From the NCBI GenBank assembly GCA_900767955.1, contig CAAGBC010000049.1, positions 1-64,000 on the forward strand: a stretch of DNA of 64,000 bases, in the 5' to 3' direction. The position numbers were made by a program, and so were the translations under genes. This document shows, one piece after another, positions 23,701 to 31,988 of this stretch. Numbering within the stretch: the first letter of the stretch is position 1; each line of letters starts with the position of its first letter. The DNA comes from Spirochaetia bacterium. GTDB taxonomy: Bacteria; Spirochaetota; Spirochaetia; Treponematales; Treponemataceae. The notes under the pieces are model-generated. The model searched no databases. It worked only from the letters and a program-made list of their open reading frames with translations, and had not been told where the DNA came from.

Positions 23701-23930
23701 AATATTTTATTCCTCAGTTGCGTAATTTGTTAGGTGTAAACACTTTGGAAATTCCTTCTAATAGATATTTGGGCTTTAGTATGGGAATTTGTACAAATTA
23801 TGATATTGAAGATGCTTCTGATTTGAATGCAGTATTAAAAAATGCAGACAAAGCTTTGTATCATTCTAAAGAAACTTGCAAAGGAACTTGTACTATTTGG
23901 TCTGATATTAAAGACAAAGTTCAAAAATAA
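20775..23930 (+). CDS. large TPR-like protein with C-terminal GGDEF diguanylate cyclase domain
   Basis: A 1051-residue cytoplasmic protein; I start it at 20775 (MDISNKLEIAKKF) because the upstream extension is a poor, hydrophobic leader. The N-terminal ~190 residues look like a nucleotide- or protein-binding domain, the middle (about 250-720) is built of helical TPR-like hairpins (LLHELAIDCYVCKLEDESILHF; HWKGIIASHYGERDVAMKWYNDC), followed by a GAF-like segment (about 745-880). The GGDEF domain reads FMDLDNFKYYNDTFGHNAGD then RFGGDEFVVV (signature near 945-949), with RQVD five residues ahead, an intact RxxD inhibitory site. It should make cyclic di-GMP under product inhibition. The arrangement resembles signal-regulated cyclases of spirochaetes. 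Confidence 0.88.
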   Translation: MDISNKLEIAKKFIETSKKNLCFIVADSLVSQCIAEDMKDSYQIIDLAEDFTPFKPFLNLLSKGNLPEKNVREKTYSIQTESFVSFFKTGMAEERYDIPIDNEELYEINQYVKSIVVLFKELPVKNYIFTNAQNIFSDSFAVIKELENHELASKFVFCFNADVTNPSVEVLDFLEKNTESENFMYLQAQSTTANTALAFENEESENLLNVSQEFKETMMNNFDFVFSLLRNNRLFMSFKQLKILIAWVSKNFPNMNYSVYQKRTLLHELAIDCYVCKLEDESILHFNDIIETLPDDDFALSAAYYLARIFYLKKSGEFAKKYALQVWQQLNGNEENPYYALLSMLEFQFVKRSDANIAKGKYIEALKQLEAHGFVNNYIATGLTIPWNLINTPDSRPLIEDTIDNCMRMAKKYGNNHLYSTACHWKGIIASHYGERDVAMKWYNDCNKIRTEIGEIGPLMNIRNGLSYESLCRALYKDAYDLVNGVISNIYNLNDYSRIVDCLKNISYALFYARHYDIAHEIFSLLLHFLRLFNMEEQAYNSFLPSRSDILILKTIIDLDRKDVIHATINFNQIESTVNSVTMEEKPLIPFIRAILLANDSMFEESEKAVELCVQEFKKIKSNQTHKICFVYFEYAVLLKRLNQMELSQKYLDLGYNLAKENNFAYYTKNKDSVSVEDYLNGYEKYDELNINLAFLLEKAEKENLLTQLHKRIHDYQFLNKVKTNNLRSSNLKKYIENTVLYIYEYCFAESVFIGELTDEGAGTLYSISRGKSVNISSQKWKKLFKESTNKEVTQFVYKEKQQLFFGNMTQFEYKFGIVIIPTEQNPFTNESINTLNIALSTIQSQIVIYKQDENLLFLSTTDTLSLLNNRHALQKQLLVEGDRIRRYAKRKSTKIQVSIAFMDLDNFKYYNDTFGHNAGDLFITCFAKLLKNTCRQVDFISRFGGDEFVVVMTDTNETESCRVYERLKEALAKEEYFIPQLRNLLGVNTLEIPSNRYLGFSMGICTNYDIEDASDLNAVLKNADKALYHSKETCKGTCTIWSDIKDKVQK

Positions 23931-23971
23931 TTCTGATTTATTTGCTGTTGTTATAATTTTTATGAAAAAAT

Positions 23972-24007
23972 AAAAAAAGAGGTTGTTCTAAGAACAACCT
24001 CTTTTTT
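23972..24007. terminator. bidirectional terminator between the GGDEF gene and pckG
   Basis: AGAGGTTGTTCT and AGAACAACCTCT form a near-perfect stem flanked by A and T runs on both sides, serving both convergent genes. Confidence 0.9.
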
Positions 24008-24020
24008 ATCTATTTATAGA

Positions 24021-25871
24021 TTACATATTGTTAAGTTTGCTTTCAAGAATATCAAGCTGTTCGCTGAGTTCTTTTGGAAGGTGTGCACCAAATTTTGGAT
24101 AGTGGTTTTCACGAATATCTTTGATTTCTTTTAACCAACCTTCTTTATCAACACTTGTGATTGCTGGAATCTGTTCTTTGTAAACATCTTCAAGACCATC
24201 AAGGTTAATAGCACCTTCTTTTGGCATGTAACCGATAGCAGTTTCAACAAAGTTGTCTTTTCCGTTACAGCGGTCAAAAATCCAAGCAAGAACGCGGCTG
24301 TTATCACCGTATCCTGGCCACATGAATCCACCTGGAAGTTTGTCATTGTTGTCATCTTTGCGGAACCAGTTAACATAGAAGATTTTTGGAAGTTTATCCT
24401 GGTCAGCTTTAGCACCAATGTTTACCCAGTGCTGGAAGTAGTCACCCATGTTGTATCCACAGAATGGAAGGTTAGCAAATGGGTCACGACGGATTTTACC
24501 AACTTGGCTTGCATCGATTGTAGAAGCAGCTGTGATTTCTGAACCTACGATTGATCCCAAGAATACACCGTGGTTCCAATCACGAGCCTGGTGTACAAGA
24601 GGAACAGTTGAAGGACGGCGTCCACCAAAGAGGATAGCACTGATAGGAACTCCTTCTGGATTTTCCCATTCAGATGCGATACATGGACACTGATTTGCAG
24701 GAGCTGTAAAGCGTGCATTTGGATGTGCCATTTCTTCACCTTTAGGAGCCTTGTCTTTTTCGTAAGCTGGACGAGTCTGTCCTTTCCAGTCAACAAGGTT
24801 ACCTTTAGCAGGATATCCAATTCCTTCCCACCAAACATCTCCGTCTTCTGTTAAAGCACAGTTTGTGAAGATTGTATTCTTTTCTGCAGAAATAAGAGCG
24901 TTTTTGTTTGATACAGCAGATGTTCCTGGAGCAACTCCGAAGAATCCTGCTTCTGGGTTGATAGCGTATAAACGACCATCTTTACCAAATTTCATCCAAG
25001 CAATATCGTCACCGATTGTTTCAACTTTCCAACCAGGAATTGTTGGGATAAGCATAGCAAGGTTTGTTTTTCCACAAGCACTTGGGAAAGCACCTGTTAC
25101 ATATTTTACATCACCTTCTGGGCTAGTAAGTTTTAAGATAAGCATGTGTTCTGCAAGCCAACCTTCTTCACGAGCAATAACAGTTGCAATACGAAGAGCA
25201 AAACATTTTTTTCCAAGAAGAGCGTTTCCACCGTATCCTGAACCGTAAGACCAGATAAGTCTTTCTTCTGGGAAGTGGCTGATATATTTGTGTTCAACAT
25301 CTGCACATGGCCAAATACCATTGTCTGATTCACCTTCTGCAAGTGGTTTTCCTACAGAGTGAAGGCATGGAACGAATTCTCCGTCTGTACCAAGAACGTC
25401 AAGAACTTTTGTTCCAACGCGTGTCATGATGTGCATGTTACATACAACATATTCTGAATCTGTAAGTTCGATACCATTTTTAGAAATTGGAGAACCAACT
25501 GGACCCATACAGAATGGAATAACATACATTGTACGACCTTTCATACAACCTGTGTAAAGGCCAGTCATTGTTGCTTTTAATTCTTTTGGATCAATCCAGT
25601 TATTTGTTGGACCTGCATCTTCTTGTTTTACAGATGCAATGTATGTGCGTCCTTCTACACGTGCAACATCAGAAGGAAGAGAGCGGAAAAGGTGGCTGTG
25701 TGGTTTTTTTGCAAGTGGAGTTGCAAGACCAGCTTCTACCATTTTATTCATAAGGCGATCGTATTCAGCAGCTGTACCATCACAAACATAAACGTCGTCT
25801 GGCTGACACATCTTTACTACTTCTTCTACCCATGCTTTGATTTTAGCATGTTTGATGTCATTGATTGTCAT
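24021..25871 (-). CDS. pckG: phosphoenolpyruvate carboxykinase (GTP)
   Basis: A 616-residue GTP-type PEPCK interconverting oxaloacetate and phosphoenolpyruvate. Seen: FPSACGKTNLAML (P-loop with the reactive Cys), GDDIAWMKFGKDGRLYAINPEAGFFGVAPGTS (metal and GTP site), GGRRPSTVPLVHQARDW, and FPFCGYNMGDYFQHW. Length is normal for the class. In anaerobic spirochaetes the enzyme often runs toward oxaloacetate as part of fermentation to succinate; direction here is inference. No nearby genes of the same pathway except ackA. Confidence 0.97.
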   Translation of the reverse strand: MTINDIKHAKIKAWVEEVVKMCQPDDVYVCDGTAAEYDRLMNKMVEAGLATPLAKKPHSHLFRSLPSDVARVEGRTYIASVKQEDAGPTNNWIDPKELKATMTGLYTGCMKGRTMYVIPFCMGPVGSPISKNGIELTDSEYVVCNMHIMTRVGTKVLDVLGTDGEFVPCLHSVGKPLAEGESDNGIWPCADVEHKYISHFPEERLIWSYGSGYGGNALLGKKCFALRIATVIAREEGWLAEHMLILKLTSPEGDVKYVTGAFPSACGKTNLAMLIPTIPGWKVETIGDDIAWMKFGKDGRLYAINPEAGFFGVAPGTSAVSNKNALISAEKNTIFTNCALTEDGDVWWEGIGYPAKGNLVDWKGQTRPAYEKDKAPKGEEMAHPNARFTAPANQCPCIASEWENPEGVPISAILFGGRRPSTVPLVHQARDWNHGVFLGSIVGSEITAASTIDASQVGKIRRDPFANLPFCGYNMGDYFQHWVNIGAKADQDKLPKIFYVNWFRKDDNNDKLPGGFMWPGYGDNSRVLAWIFDRCNGKDNFVETAIGYMPKEGAINLDGLEDVYKEQIPAITSVDKEGWLKEIKDIRENHYPKFGAHLPKELSEQLDILESKLNNM

Positions 25872-26125
25872 ATTTTCTCCTATACATTCAGTGTTATCTG
25901 AAAAAATTGATTTGCTTAAATATACTATGTTTATTATTTCTTTTCAACAGATATTTATAATTTGTCATTTTAAGTGTAAAAAAATGAAAAAATAAAGTAT
26001 AATTTACTATATTATAAGAATTAATTTTTAATAATTCCGTTGGAATTTAAATTGTAAAAATTATTGTGTGTATACTAAGTATAAAAATAAGCACAATGAT
26101 TTAATTTTATTTTTGAGAGAATAAT

Positions 26126-26749
26126 ATGAAAAATGCAATTGTATTTCTTGCTGATGGATTTGAAGAAATAGAAGCCATCACAGTTATTGATTATTTAAGA
26201 CGAGCTAATGTTGATGTAAAAACAGTAGCAGTTCCTTCGGCTACAATGAAAAAAGAAAATATGCCAACAGGTTCACATAATATTACTGTTGTTGCAGATT
26301 ACAGTTTTTCTGATTTTGAAGAAGCTTATAGCAAAGATTTACCAGATTTAGTTTATATTCCTGGAGGAATGCCAGGTTCAACAAATGTTGGAAGTTGTAT
26401 TGCAGTTATAGATTTTGTAAAAAAATGCTTTAATGCTCAGAAATTTGTTTCAGCAATTTGTGCCGCTCCTGCTGTGGTTCTTGCAAAAACTGGAATCCTT
26501 AAGGAAAAAAACTGGACTTGCTATCCATCTATGGAAGAAGGAATTGAAAAATATTGTTTGAATGGTGAAAATATTGATGAATGTTTAAAAAATAGTAGCC
26601 ACAAAAAAAATGTTCCTTTTGTTGTGGATGGAAATGTTATTACAGGTCGAGGCCCTGGAACAGCAGAAGAATTTGCTATGGAATTAGTGAAACTTCTTAC
26701 TAATGAAGAAACATATAATTCAATTAAAAAAGGAAGTATTCAGCGTTAA
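26126..26749 (+). CDS. DJ-1/PfpI family protein (YajL/ThiJ-like)
   Basis: A 207-residue class I glutamine amidotransferase-like protein. Seen: IVFLADGFEEIEAITVIDYLRRANVDV at the N-terminus (with the Glu that supports the reactive Cys), DLVYIPGGMPGS, and the nucleophile elbow VSAICAAPAVVLAKTGIL with Cys near 113. The family protects against glyoxals or oxidative damage and acts as a chaperone or deglycase; precise function cannot be read here. An RBS (GAGAGAAT) precedes the ATG. The 254-bp gap upstream (25872-26125) is AT-rich, with nothing identifiable. Confidence 0.9.
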   Translation: MKNAIVFLADGFEEIEAITVIDYLRRANVDVKTVAVPSATMKKENMPTGSHNITVVADYSFSDFEEAYSKDLPDLVYIPGGMPGSTNVGSCIAVIDFVKKCFNAQKFVSAICAAPAVVLAKTGILKEKNWTCYPSMEEGIEKYCLNGENIDECLKNSSHKKNVPFVVDGNVITGRGPGTAEEFAMELVKLLTNEETYNSIKKGSIQR

Positions 26750-26753
26750 TTGT

Positions 26754-26781
26754 AAAAGGGGCTGTCAAAGACAGCCCTTTT
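26754..26781. terminator. terminator between the DJ-1 gene and ackA
   Basis: GGGCTGTC-AAA-GACAGCCC flanked by AAAA and TTTT; can serve both convergent genes. Confidence 0.85.
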
Positions 26782-26791
26782 GTTATTATTT

Positions 26792-28123
26792 TTAAGCTTT
26801 TGCTAAAATATCTTTAAGTAAAGGAGTTTTTTCTATATCTCCTTTTAGACCTGCTTCACGAGCTTTGTTTACATAGTTTGGATTTTGGAAGCTGTATGTG
26901 AAGTTTGTGTGAACATCGTAAGTTCCTTTCATTAATGCAAAGGCATCTTCTGTCATTACAAGTTCTTCGTCAGTTGGAATTACAAAAACTTTTACTTTTG
27001 AATCATCTGCACTGATACAAGTTTCAGCATTACTTGTGTTAGAAGCGTTATTTTTTGCTTGGTCAATTTTGATTCCCATTACTTCAAGGCCTTCTAGAGA
27101 TTTTCCTCTAATAAGAGGTGAATGTTCTCCAACACCAGCTGTAAATACGATTGCATCAACATTTCCAAGGGCTGCAACATAAGAACCAATATATTTTTTT
27201 AAGCGATATGCTTCCATTTCAATAGAAAGTTCAGAAAGTTTGTCACCTTCTTTTGCTGCGTTTTCTATATCACGGCGGTCAGCATATTTTTCTGTAATTC
27301 CTAAAAGACCAGACTTTTTATTAAGTGCTGTGTCCATTTCGTCTGCAGTCATTCCTGTTTTTCTCATAATGTAGAAAGGAAGTGCAGGGTCAAGTTCTCC
27401 AGAACGTGTTCCCATTACAAGACCGTCAAGTGGTGTAATTCCCATTGATGTGTCATAACATTGCCCATTTTTTACTGCACAAATAGAAGCACCGTTTCCG
27501 ATGTGGCAAATAATTACATTTGTGTCTTTTGGTTGTTTGTTCAAAAGAACAGCTGCTCTTTTTGATGTATATAAAAATGAAGTTCCGTGGAATCCGTATT
27601 TTCTTGCTTGGTATTTTTTGTACCATTCACGAGGAATTGCGTACATAAATGCGTGTTCTGGCATTGTTTGGTGCCATGCTGTATCCATAATTGCACAATG
27701 AGGAACATCAGGAAGAACTTTTTGTGCAGCTTCAATTCCCATGATATTTGCAGGATTGTGAAGTGGACCTAAATCTTGTACTTCGCGGAATGTTTCTAAT
27801 ACTTCAGGAGTGATAACTACTGATTTTGTAAATTTATCTCCTCCGTGAAGAACTCTGTGGCCTACAGCTTTGATAACATTCATGTCTGTAATTACACCAA
27901 CTTCTGGATCTGTAATTTCTTTCATAATAAGTTCAATTGCTTCTTTGTGTGTAGGACATGGACTTAAAACTTCTGTTTTTTTACCTTTTGCTTTGTGAGT
28001 GATTCCAGAACCTTCTGCTCCAACACGCTCTACAACGCCATTTGCAAGAACTTCTTTGTTTTCCCAATCATAAACTTGATATTTTGCGGAAGAGGAACCG
28101 CAGTTGAGTGTTAAAATAACCAT
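26792..28123 (-). CDS. ackA: acetate kinase
   Basis: A 443-residue acetate kinase converting acetyl phosphate and ADP to acetate and ATP, the main substrate-level ATP step of fermentation. Seen: LTLNCGSSSAKYQVYDW at the start, GHRVLHGGDKF, FHGTSFLYTSKRAA, ICHIGNGASICAVKNGQCYDTSMGITPLDGLVMGTRSGELDPAL (phosphate and active-site region) and FTAGVGEHSP. It is longer than E. coli AckA (400), with extra residues near the C-terminus. No pta gene lies beside it. Confidence 0.97.
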   Translation of the reverse strand: MVILTLNCGSSSAKYQVYDWENKEVLANGVVERVGAEGSGITHKAKGKKTEVLSPCPTHKEAIELIMKEITDPEVGVITDMNVIKAVGHRVLHGGDKFTKSVVITPEVLETFREVQDLGPLHNPANIMGIEAAQKVLPDVPHCAIMDTAWHQTMPEHAFMYAIPREWYKKYQARKYGFHGTSFLYTSKRAAVLLNKQPKDTNVIICHIGNGASICAVKNGQCYDTSMGITPLDGLVMGTRSGELDPALPFYIMRKTGMTADEMDTALNKKSGLLGITEKYADRRDIENAAKEGDKLSELSIEMEAYRLKKYIGSYVAALGNVDAIVFTAGVGEHSPLIRGKSLEGLEVMGIKIDQAKNNASNTSNAETCISADDSKVKVFVIPTDEELVMTEDAFALMKGTYDVHTNFTYSFQNPNYVNKAREAGLKGDIEKTPLLKDILAKA

Positions 28124-28241
28124 TTGAAATAACCTTCTTATAAAATTTTTTCAAAATTAAGCACCGCGGGAAATATCAATTTTCGAGGATGTTTAATCAA
28201 ATATAACTATTTGTTAATTATATTCCTATTTTTATAGATTA

Positions 28242-29846
28242 TCAATAATTTAATACAACATTGGGTAGATTTATCTTTTGTTCTTTTTTGAATAAATATT
28301 TTAGTGGGTGTATGTCAAATGAATTTACTGACCAGCCACCAATACTATTTAAATCGATTATGTTCAAACTTACTGGGTGTTGTATTGGGATAATTAAGCC
28401 TTGATTTAATAAAAGTTGTTCAGCTTGAGCCAATATTTTGGAATGATTTTCATCGGAATAAAGAGCCGCTTCATCTAGTAATTTATCAAATTCAGAATTT
28501 TTCCAGTTTGTTACATTTAAAGTTGAATTACTTCTGAATAATTCCAAAAATGCTAACGGGTCTGCAAAATCGCCAATCCAAGTATATGAAAATAAATCTG
28601 CGTTAATTTCTTGAATTTTATGTAAATATTCATAGGAATTTACTGTGATTATTGATAATTCAACGCCTAAATCTTGCCAAGCATCTTTTAGTAGAGTTGC
28701 TTTTTTTTGCATATATTCGCTATCTGTAATTGCAAAAGTAATAGGAATTATCTGGTCTTGATTAATGCTGAATTTTTGACGAGCAGCATCCATCATCTTT
28801 TTTGCTTCGATTTTATCTGTGTAAGAAAAACCTTCTACCGCTGGATAACCATTAAGTGGATAAACAAGGGTAGTTGCTTTTACAAAAGTATTTTCTCTTA
28901 ATTTGTCCCAAGGAATTGCTTCTAGTAGTGCAAGTCTAAAATCTACATTATTCCAAATGCTATTTGGAGTTTCTTTAAAAAATAAATATTCAGTTGCATA
29001 TTCTGCAGAAATATGAGTTGAATCTTTTGAAATTAATTTTTTTATGTCAACAGGACCACTTACCCAATCTGCAAGTCCTGTATTAAATGCGTGTGTGTTT
29101 TCTTCGGAATCATCACTAAAGATGTAAGTAATTTGTTTTAGCTTTGTGTTTACACTGTCATAATAATATTCGTTTTTTTTCAAAATTAGGAATTCATTAG
29201 TTTGTTCTGCAATATAAAAAGGTCCACTTGATACAAATGGATTTGGATTTTTTACAGAAAAAGCATTCATGCATAATAATTTTGGAAGGTGAGCAGCTGG
29301 AGCATTTAAATAAAGTGAAATATTTAAATCGTCAATTACTTTGATTCCTACATTTTCAATAGAGCCGTTTTTTGAATGAAATTCCTTTGCACCGTTTACA
29401 ATATAGAATAAAGATGCGTAAGGAGCATTTGGTTCTGATAATAATGCTAACCAGGAATCTTTTATATTTTTTGCAGTTATTGGTGTTCCGTCACTGAATT
29501 TTGCGTCATTTCTGATTGTAAAAGTCCATCTTTTTTTGTCTCTTGAAATTTTATAGTCAGAAACAATTGCAAATTGAGGTTCGAGTGTTACTGGGTTATA
29601 GGAAAATAAACCTTCGTATAAGCCAGTTAAAATTTGTGCTTCGGAACTATAACTTGAAGTGTGTGGATCTAAATTATAATTGTGTTCAGAAGCAATTATG
29701 GTGATGTTATCTTGCAACTGTTCATTTATATTGTCGCTAAAACTATTTGTTTCAGGTTGATTATTAATGTCTTGTGCTATTATTTCTAGGCTTAAAAAAA
29801 ATACACTTACTTTTAATAATTTTATTAATTTTTTTTTAATCAGCAT
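28242..29846 (-). CDS. peptide/nickel-type ABC transporter substrate-binding protein (SBP family 5)
   Basis: A 534-residue exported binding protein. The ATG at 29846 overlaps the stop of the upstream gene (ATGCTGATTAA), and the TTG four codons earlier is less likely. Signal: MLIKKKLIKLLKVSVFFLSLEIIAQ. OppA-family features: NLDPHTSSYSSEAQILTGLYEGLFSYNPVTLEPQFAIVSDYKISRDKKRWTFTIRNDAKFSDGTPITAKNIKDSW, and DFRLALLEAIPWDKL. It would bind peptides outside the inner membrane, but no permease or ATPase genes lie nearby. Translational coupling to an unknown gene upstream is unusual for a transporter component. Confidence 0.9.
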   Translation of the reverse strand: MLIKKKLIKLLKVSVFFLSLEIIAQDINNQPETNSFSDNINEQLQDNITIIASEHNYNLDPHTSSYSSEAQILTGLYEGLFSYNPVTLEPQFAIVSDYKISRDKKRWTFTIRNDAKFSDGTPITAKNIKDSWLALLSEPNAPYASLFYIVNGAKEFHSKNGSIENVGIKVIDDLNISLYLNAPAAHLPKLLCMNAFSVKNPNPFVSSGPFYIAEQTNEFLILKKNEYYYDSVNTKLKQITYIFSDDSEENTHAFNTGLADWVSGPVDIKKLISKDSTHISAEYATEYLFFKETPNSIWNNVDFRLALLEAIPWDKLRENTFVKATTLVYPLNGYPAVEGFSYTDKIEAKKMMDAARQKFSINQDQIIPITFAITDSEYMQKKATLLKDAWQDLGVELSIITVNSYEYLHKIQEINADLFSYTWIGDFADPLAFLELFRSNSTLNVTNWKNSEFDKLLDEAALYSDENHSKILAQAEQLLLNQGLIIPIQHPVSLNIIDLNSIGGWSVNSFDIHPLKYLFKKEQKINLPNVVLNY

Positions 29847-31254
29847 CGTTAATTCCAAGTCGTTTTAGTTGTGCAATTTCTTCTATATGAGAAGCGTATT
29901 CACCGCGTCTTTGATTTGCTTTTACTATTGCATTTTTTACAGAAACTAAATCCATTTTTAGCCCTTTGATTTTTGATTTATCTTGAGGCTTTGCATTTGC
30001 TTTGAAATATTCATCAATTGCTGTTAAATATGTAAATATTTCTTGGTTTTCTGTAATTTGTTTGTTAACAAAGATAAGAATATTTTCTTCAGTAGATGCA
30101 AGGATAGTTTTGAATTCTGAAGATTCTTTGTTTTGCAAAGTGATAAAAAAGTTTGCCTTGCGATCAAGATTTGACATAAAAACACTTATATCAACTTTTT
30201 GCTGATAATGAGTTTGGTTTGTTTTATCTGAAATTGTCAAATTGTAAAAAATTGGTGGATCAGGCAAATTAAACATTTTTCGTAATGCTTTTTTTAATTT
30301 ATCAAAAAATGTGTTGTGGGCACTTTCTAATACTAAATGATTTGAACTAACTTTGTTGCGTATTAAAGAGTATTCGTTTCCTAAAGTTGCCAATGCCGAA
30401 ACTGCATCAACAATAATTTGTTTAGTATCAACTTGCTTTTTTTCTTTTTCAACAGTTTTATTTTTTACTTTTAATTTTTGCAATACTTTGAATTGTAATG
30501 CTTCTTTATTTGGAGAATGATCTTCTTGAACTATTTCAGAAACTAATTCATGGTAGAATGTTTTTTTTCCAATAACTTCAACATACATTCGTTTAATTTC
30601 TGCAAGTTCGTCAGAAGCGGAGGCTGCTGCTTTTTCTTTGTTAAAAGAAGGATGACAGAAAATATCTAAACGCAATTTTGCTTTGTATGCTTCTTTTTGA
30701 TATTCAGTTAATTCTTTTAAAATACCTGTAATTTCATTAATTGAAGAAGCGCTTTTATTTACAGAATCGTTTACCATGTTTAATACAATGGAAGGAGCAC
30801 TTTTTTTTACTTCTACAATAAAGTTTGCAATTGCTTTTGTATTGATTTTTGAATTATTTGGAGAACAGTTGTTCCATTGGAAAGAATTATTAAATTCGTT
30901 TAATTTTCTAATTTTTTGTAGTGAAATATTTTCAACGGAAAATTTAAAATAAGTACAGATAAAGTCTAACATACTTTCGTAGTCAGAAAATCTTGCACCA
31001 ATAACCATTGCTTTATCACCGTCTTTGTATGGTGCGTCATCAGGAATTGTAATATCTGAAATTTTTTGGTCTAATTTATATGGGTCAGGAATTATTAATC
31101 CGCGTTTCTCTAAAATCTCAAACAAATTTTTAACGCAAGTATGTAAAAGTCTGTAACATTCAAGCATTCGTGGAAGTTCAACTTTATTGAACCAATCTGC
31201 TTTTTCTGTTAGAGCTGAGTTTAATTTTTCAGTAAAATTTGAATTGTTTTCCAT
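29836..31254 (-). CDS. conserved-looking spirochaetal protein of unknown function
   Basis: A 472-residue hydrophilic, largely helical protein with no signal sequence or membrane helix. I recognise no family. Notable parts: YRLLHTCVKNLFEILEKRGLIIPDPYKLDQKISDITIPDDAPY near the N-terminus, a Lys/Glu-rich coiled-coil-prone middle (VLQKLKVKNKTVEKEKKQVDTKQIIVDAVSALATLGNEY), and a C-terminal repeat-like region with TAIDEYFKANAKPQDKSKIKGLKMDLVSVKNAIVKANQRR. Its last codons overlap the start of the downstream binding protein by 11 nt, so the two are cotranslated. Confidence 0.75.
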   Translation of the reverse strand: MENNSNFTEKLNSALTEKADWFNKVELPRMLECYRLLHTCVKNLFEILEKRGLIIPDPYKLDQKISDITIPDDAPYKDGDKAMVIGARFSDYESMLDFICTYFKFSVENISLQKIRKLNEFNNSFQWNNCSPNNSKINTKAIANFIVEVKKSAPSIVLNMVNDSVNKSASSINEITGILKELTEYQKEAYKAKLRLDIFCHPSFNKEKAAASASDELAEIKRMYVEVIGKKTFYHELVSEIVQEDHSPNKEALQFKVLQKLKVKNKTVEKEKKQVDTKQIIVDAVSALATLGNEYSLIRNKVSSNHLVLESAHNTFFDKLKKALRKMFNLPDPPIFYNLTISDKTNQTHYQQKVDISVFMSNLDRKANFFITLQNKESSEFKTILASTEENILIFVNKQITENQEIFTYLTAIDEYFKANAKPQDKSKIKGLKMDLVSVKNAIVKANQRRGEYASHIEEIAQLKRLGINDAD

Positions 31255-31306
31255 AATATATATATTATCGCCTATGTTTTGTTAAAAATCTACCATTTTA
31301 ATGTGA

Positions 31307-31963
31307 TTAAAATCTAATTTTTATTCCTAGTGAAATCATTGCATTGTTTAAGCCTTGTTCATTAAATAAAGAACCTAATGGAATATAAAATTTAAATTCA
31401 GGACCAGCTTTTATATATGCAGAAAATTTATACAAATAAGAAAAATCTATTTTTGCAAACAAGAAATTTGCATCAGACCAAAAGTATTCATTCATAATTT
31501 TTACATCATTTTCTGCAGAACCTGAAGTTCCAAAGTCTGATGAATTTACATTGTTTGATAACATTGCAAATCGTAATAAAAATGCAGGGCCTAGTCCAAG
31601 TTCTAAAGTGTGGCTGTTATTGATTGTGTAAGAACAATTTGCAACTAAATCAATAAAAAATGACAGAGCAGTTCCTGTGCGGTTTTCAATTTCTGCGGGG
31701 CGTGGAATTGCATCATCTAATAGATAATAATTGTAAAAAAATGATAAACCTGGTTCAAAAGAAATTAACGAATAATTTGGAAATCTAAAAGAAACCGAAA
31801 TTGGATATACAACAGGCGATGGTGCGCTTTTGTGATTTTTGTCATTGTTTATTAATAGTGCAGGGGAAAAGGAAAAATTTACATCACAAAAATTACTAAA
31901 GTTAGATGAAAAACAATATATTGATGTGATTGAAAATATAAAAATAAAGAAAAATTTTTTCAT
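31307..31963 (-). CDS. small outer-membrane beta-barrel protein
   Basis: A 218-residue exported protein with signal MKKFFFIFIFSITSIYCFSS. The mature part shows short amphipathic strands (YPISVSFRFPNYSLISFEPGLSFFYNYYLL; HTLELGLGPAFLLRFAML; FSAYIKAGPEFKFYIPLG) and ends in MISLGIKIRF, a terminal aromatic residue as expected for an 8-stranded outer-membrane barrel. No specific family is recognised. It lies 25 nt after a lipoprotein gene on the same strand. Confidence 0.7.
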   Translation of the reverse strand: MKKFFFIFIFSITSIYCFSSNFSNFCDVNFSFSPALLINNDKNHKSAPSPVVYPISVSFRFPNYSLISFEPGLSFFYNYYLLDDAIPRPAEIENRTGTALSFFIDLVANCSYTINNSHTLELGLGPAFLLRFAMLSNNVNSSDFGTSGSAENDVKIMNEYFWSDANFLFAKIDFSYLYKFSAYIKAGPEFKFYIPLGSLFNEQGLNNAMISLGIKIRF

Positions 31964-31988
31964 TATTAGTTCCTGTGTAAAAACAAAT

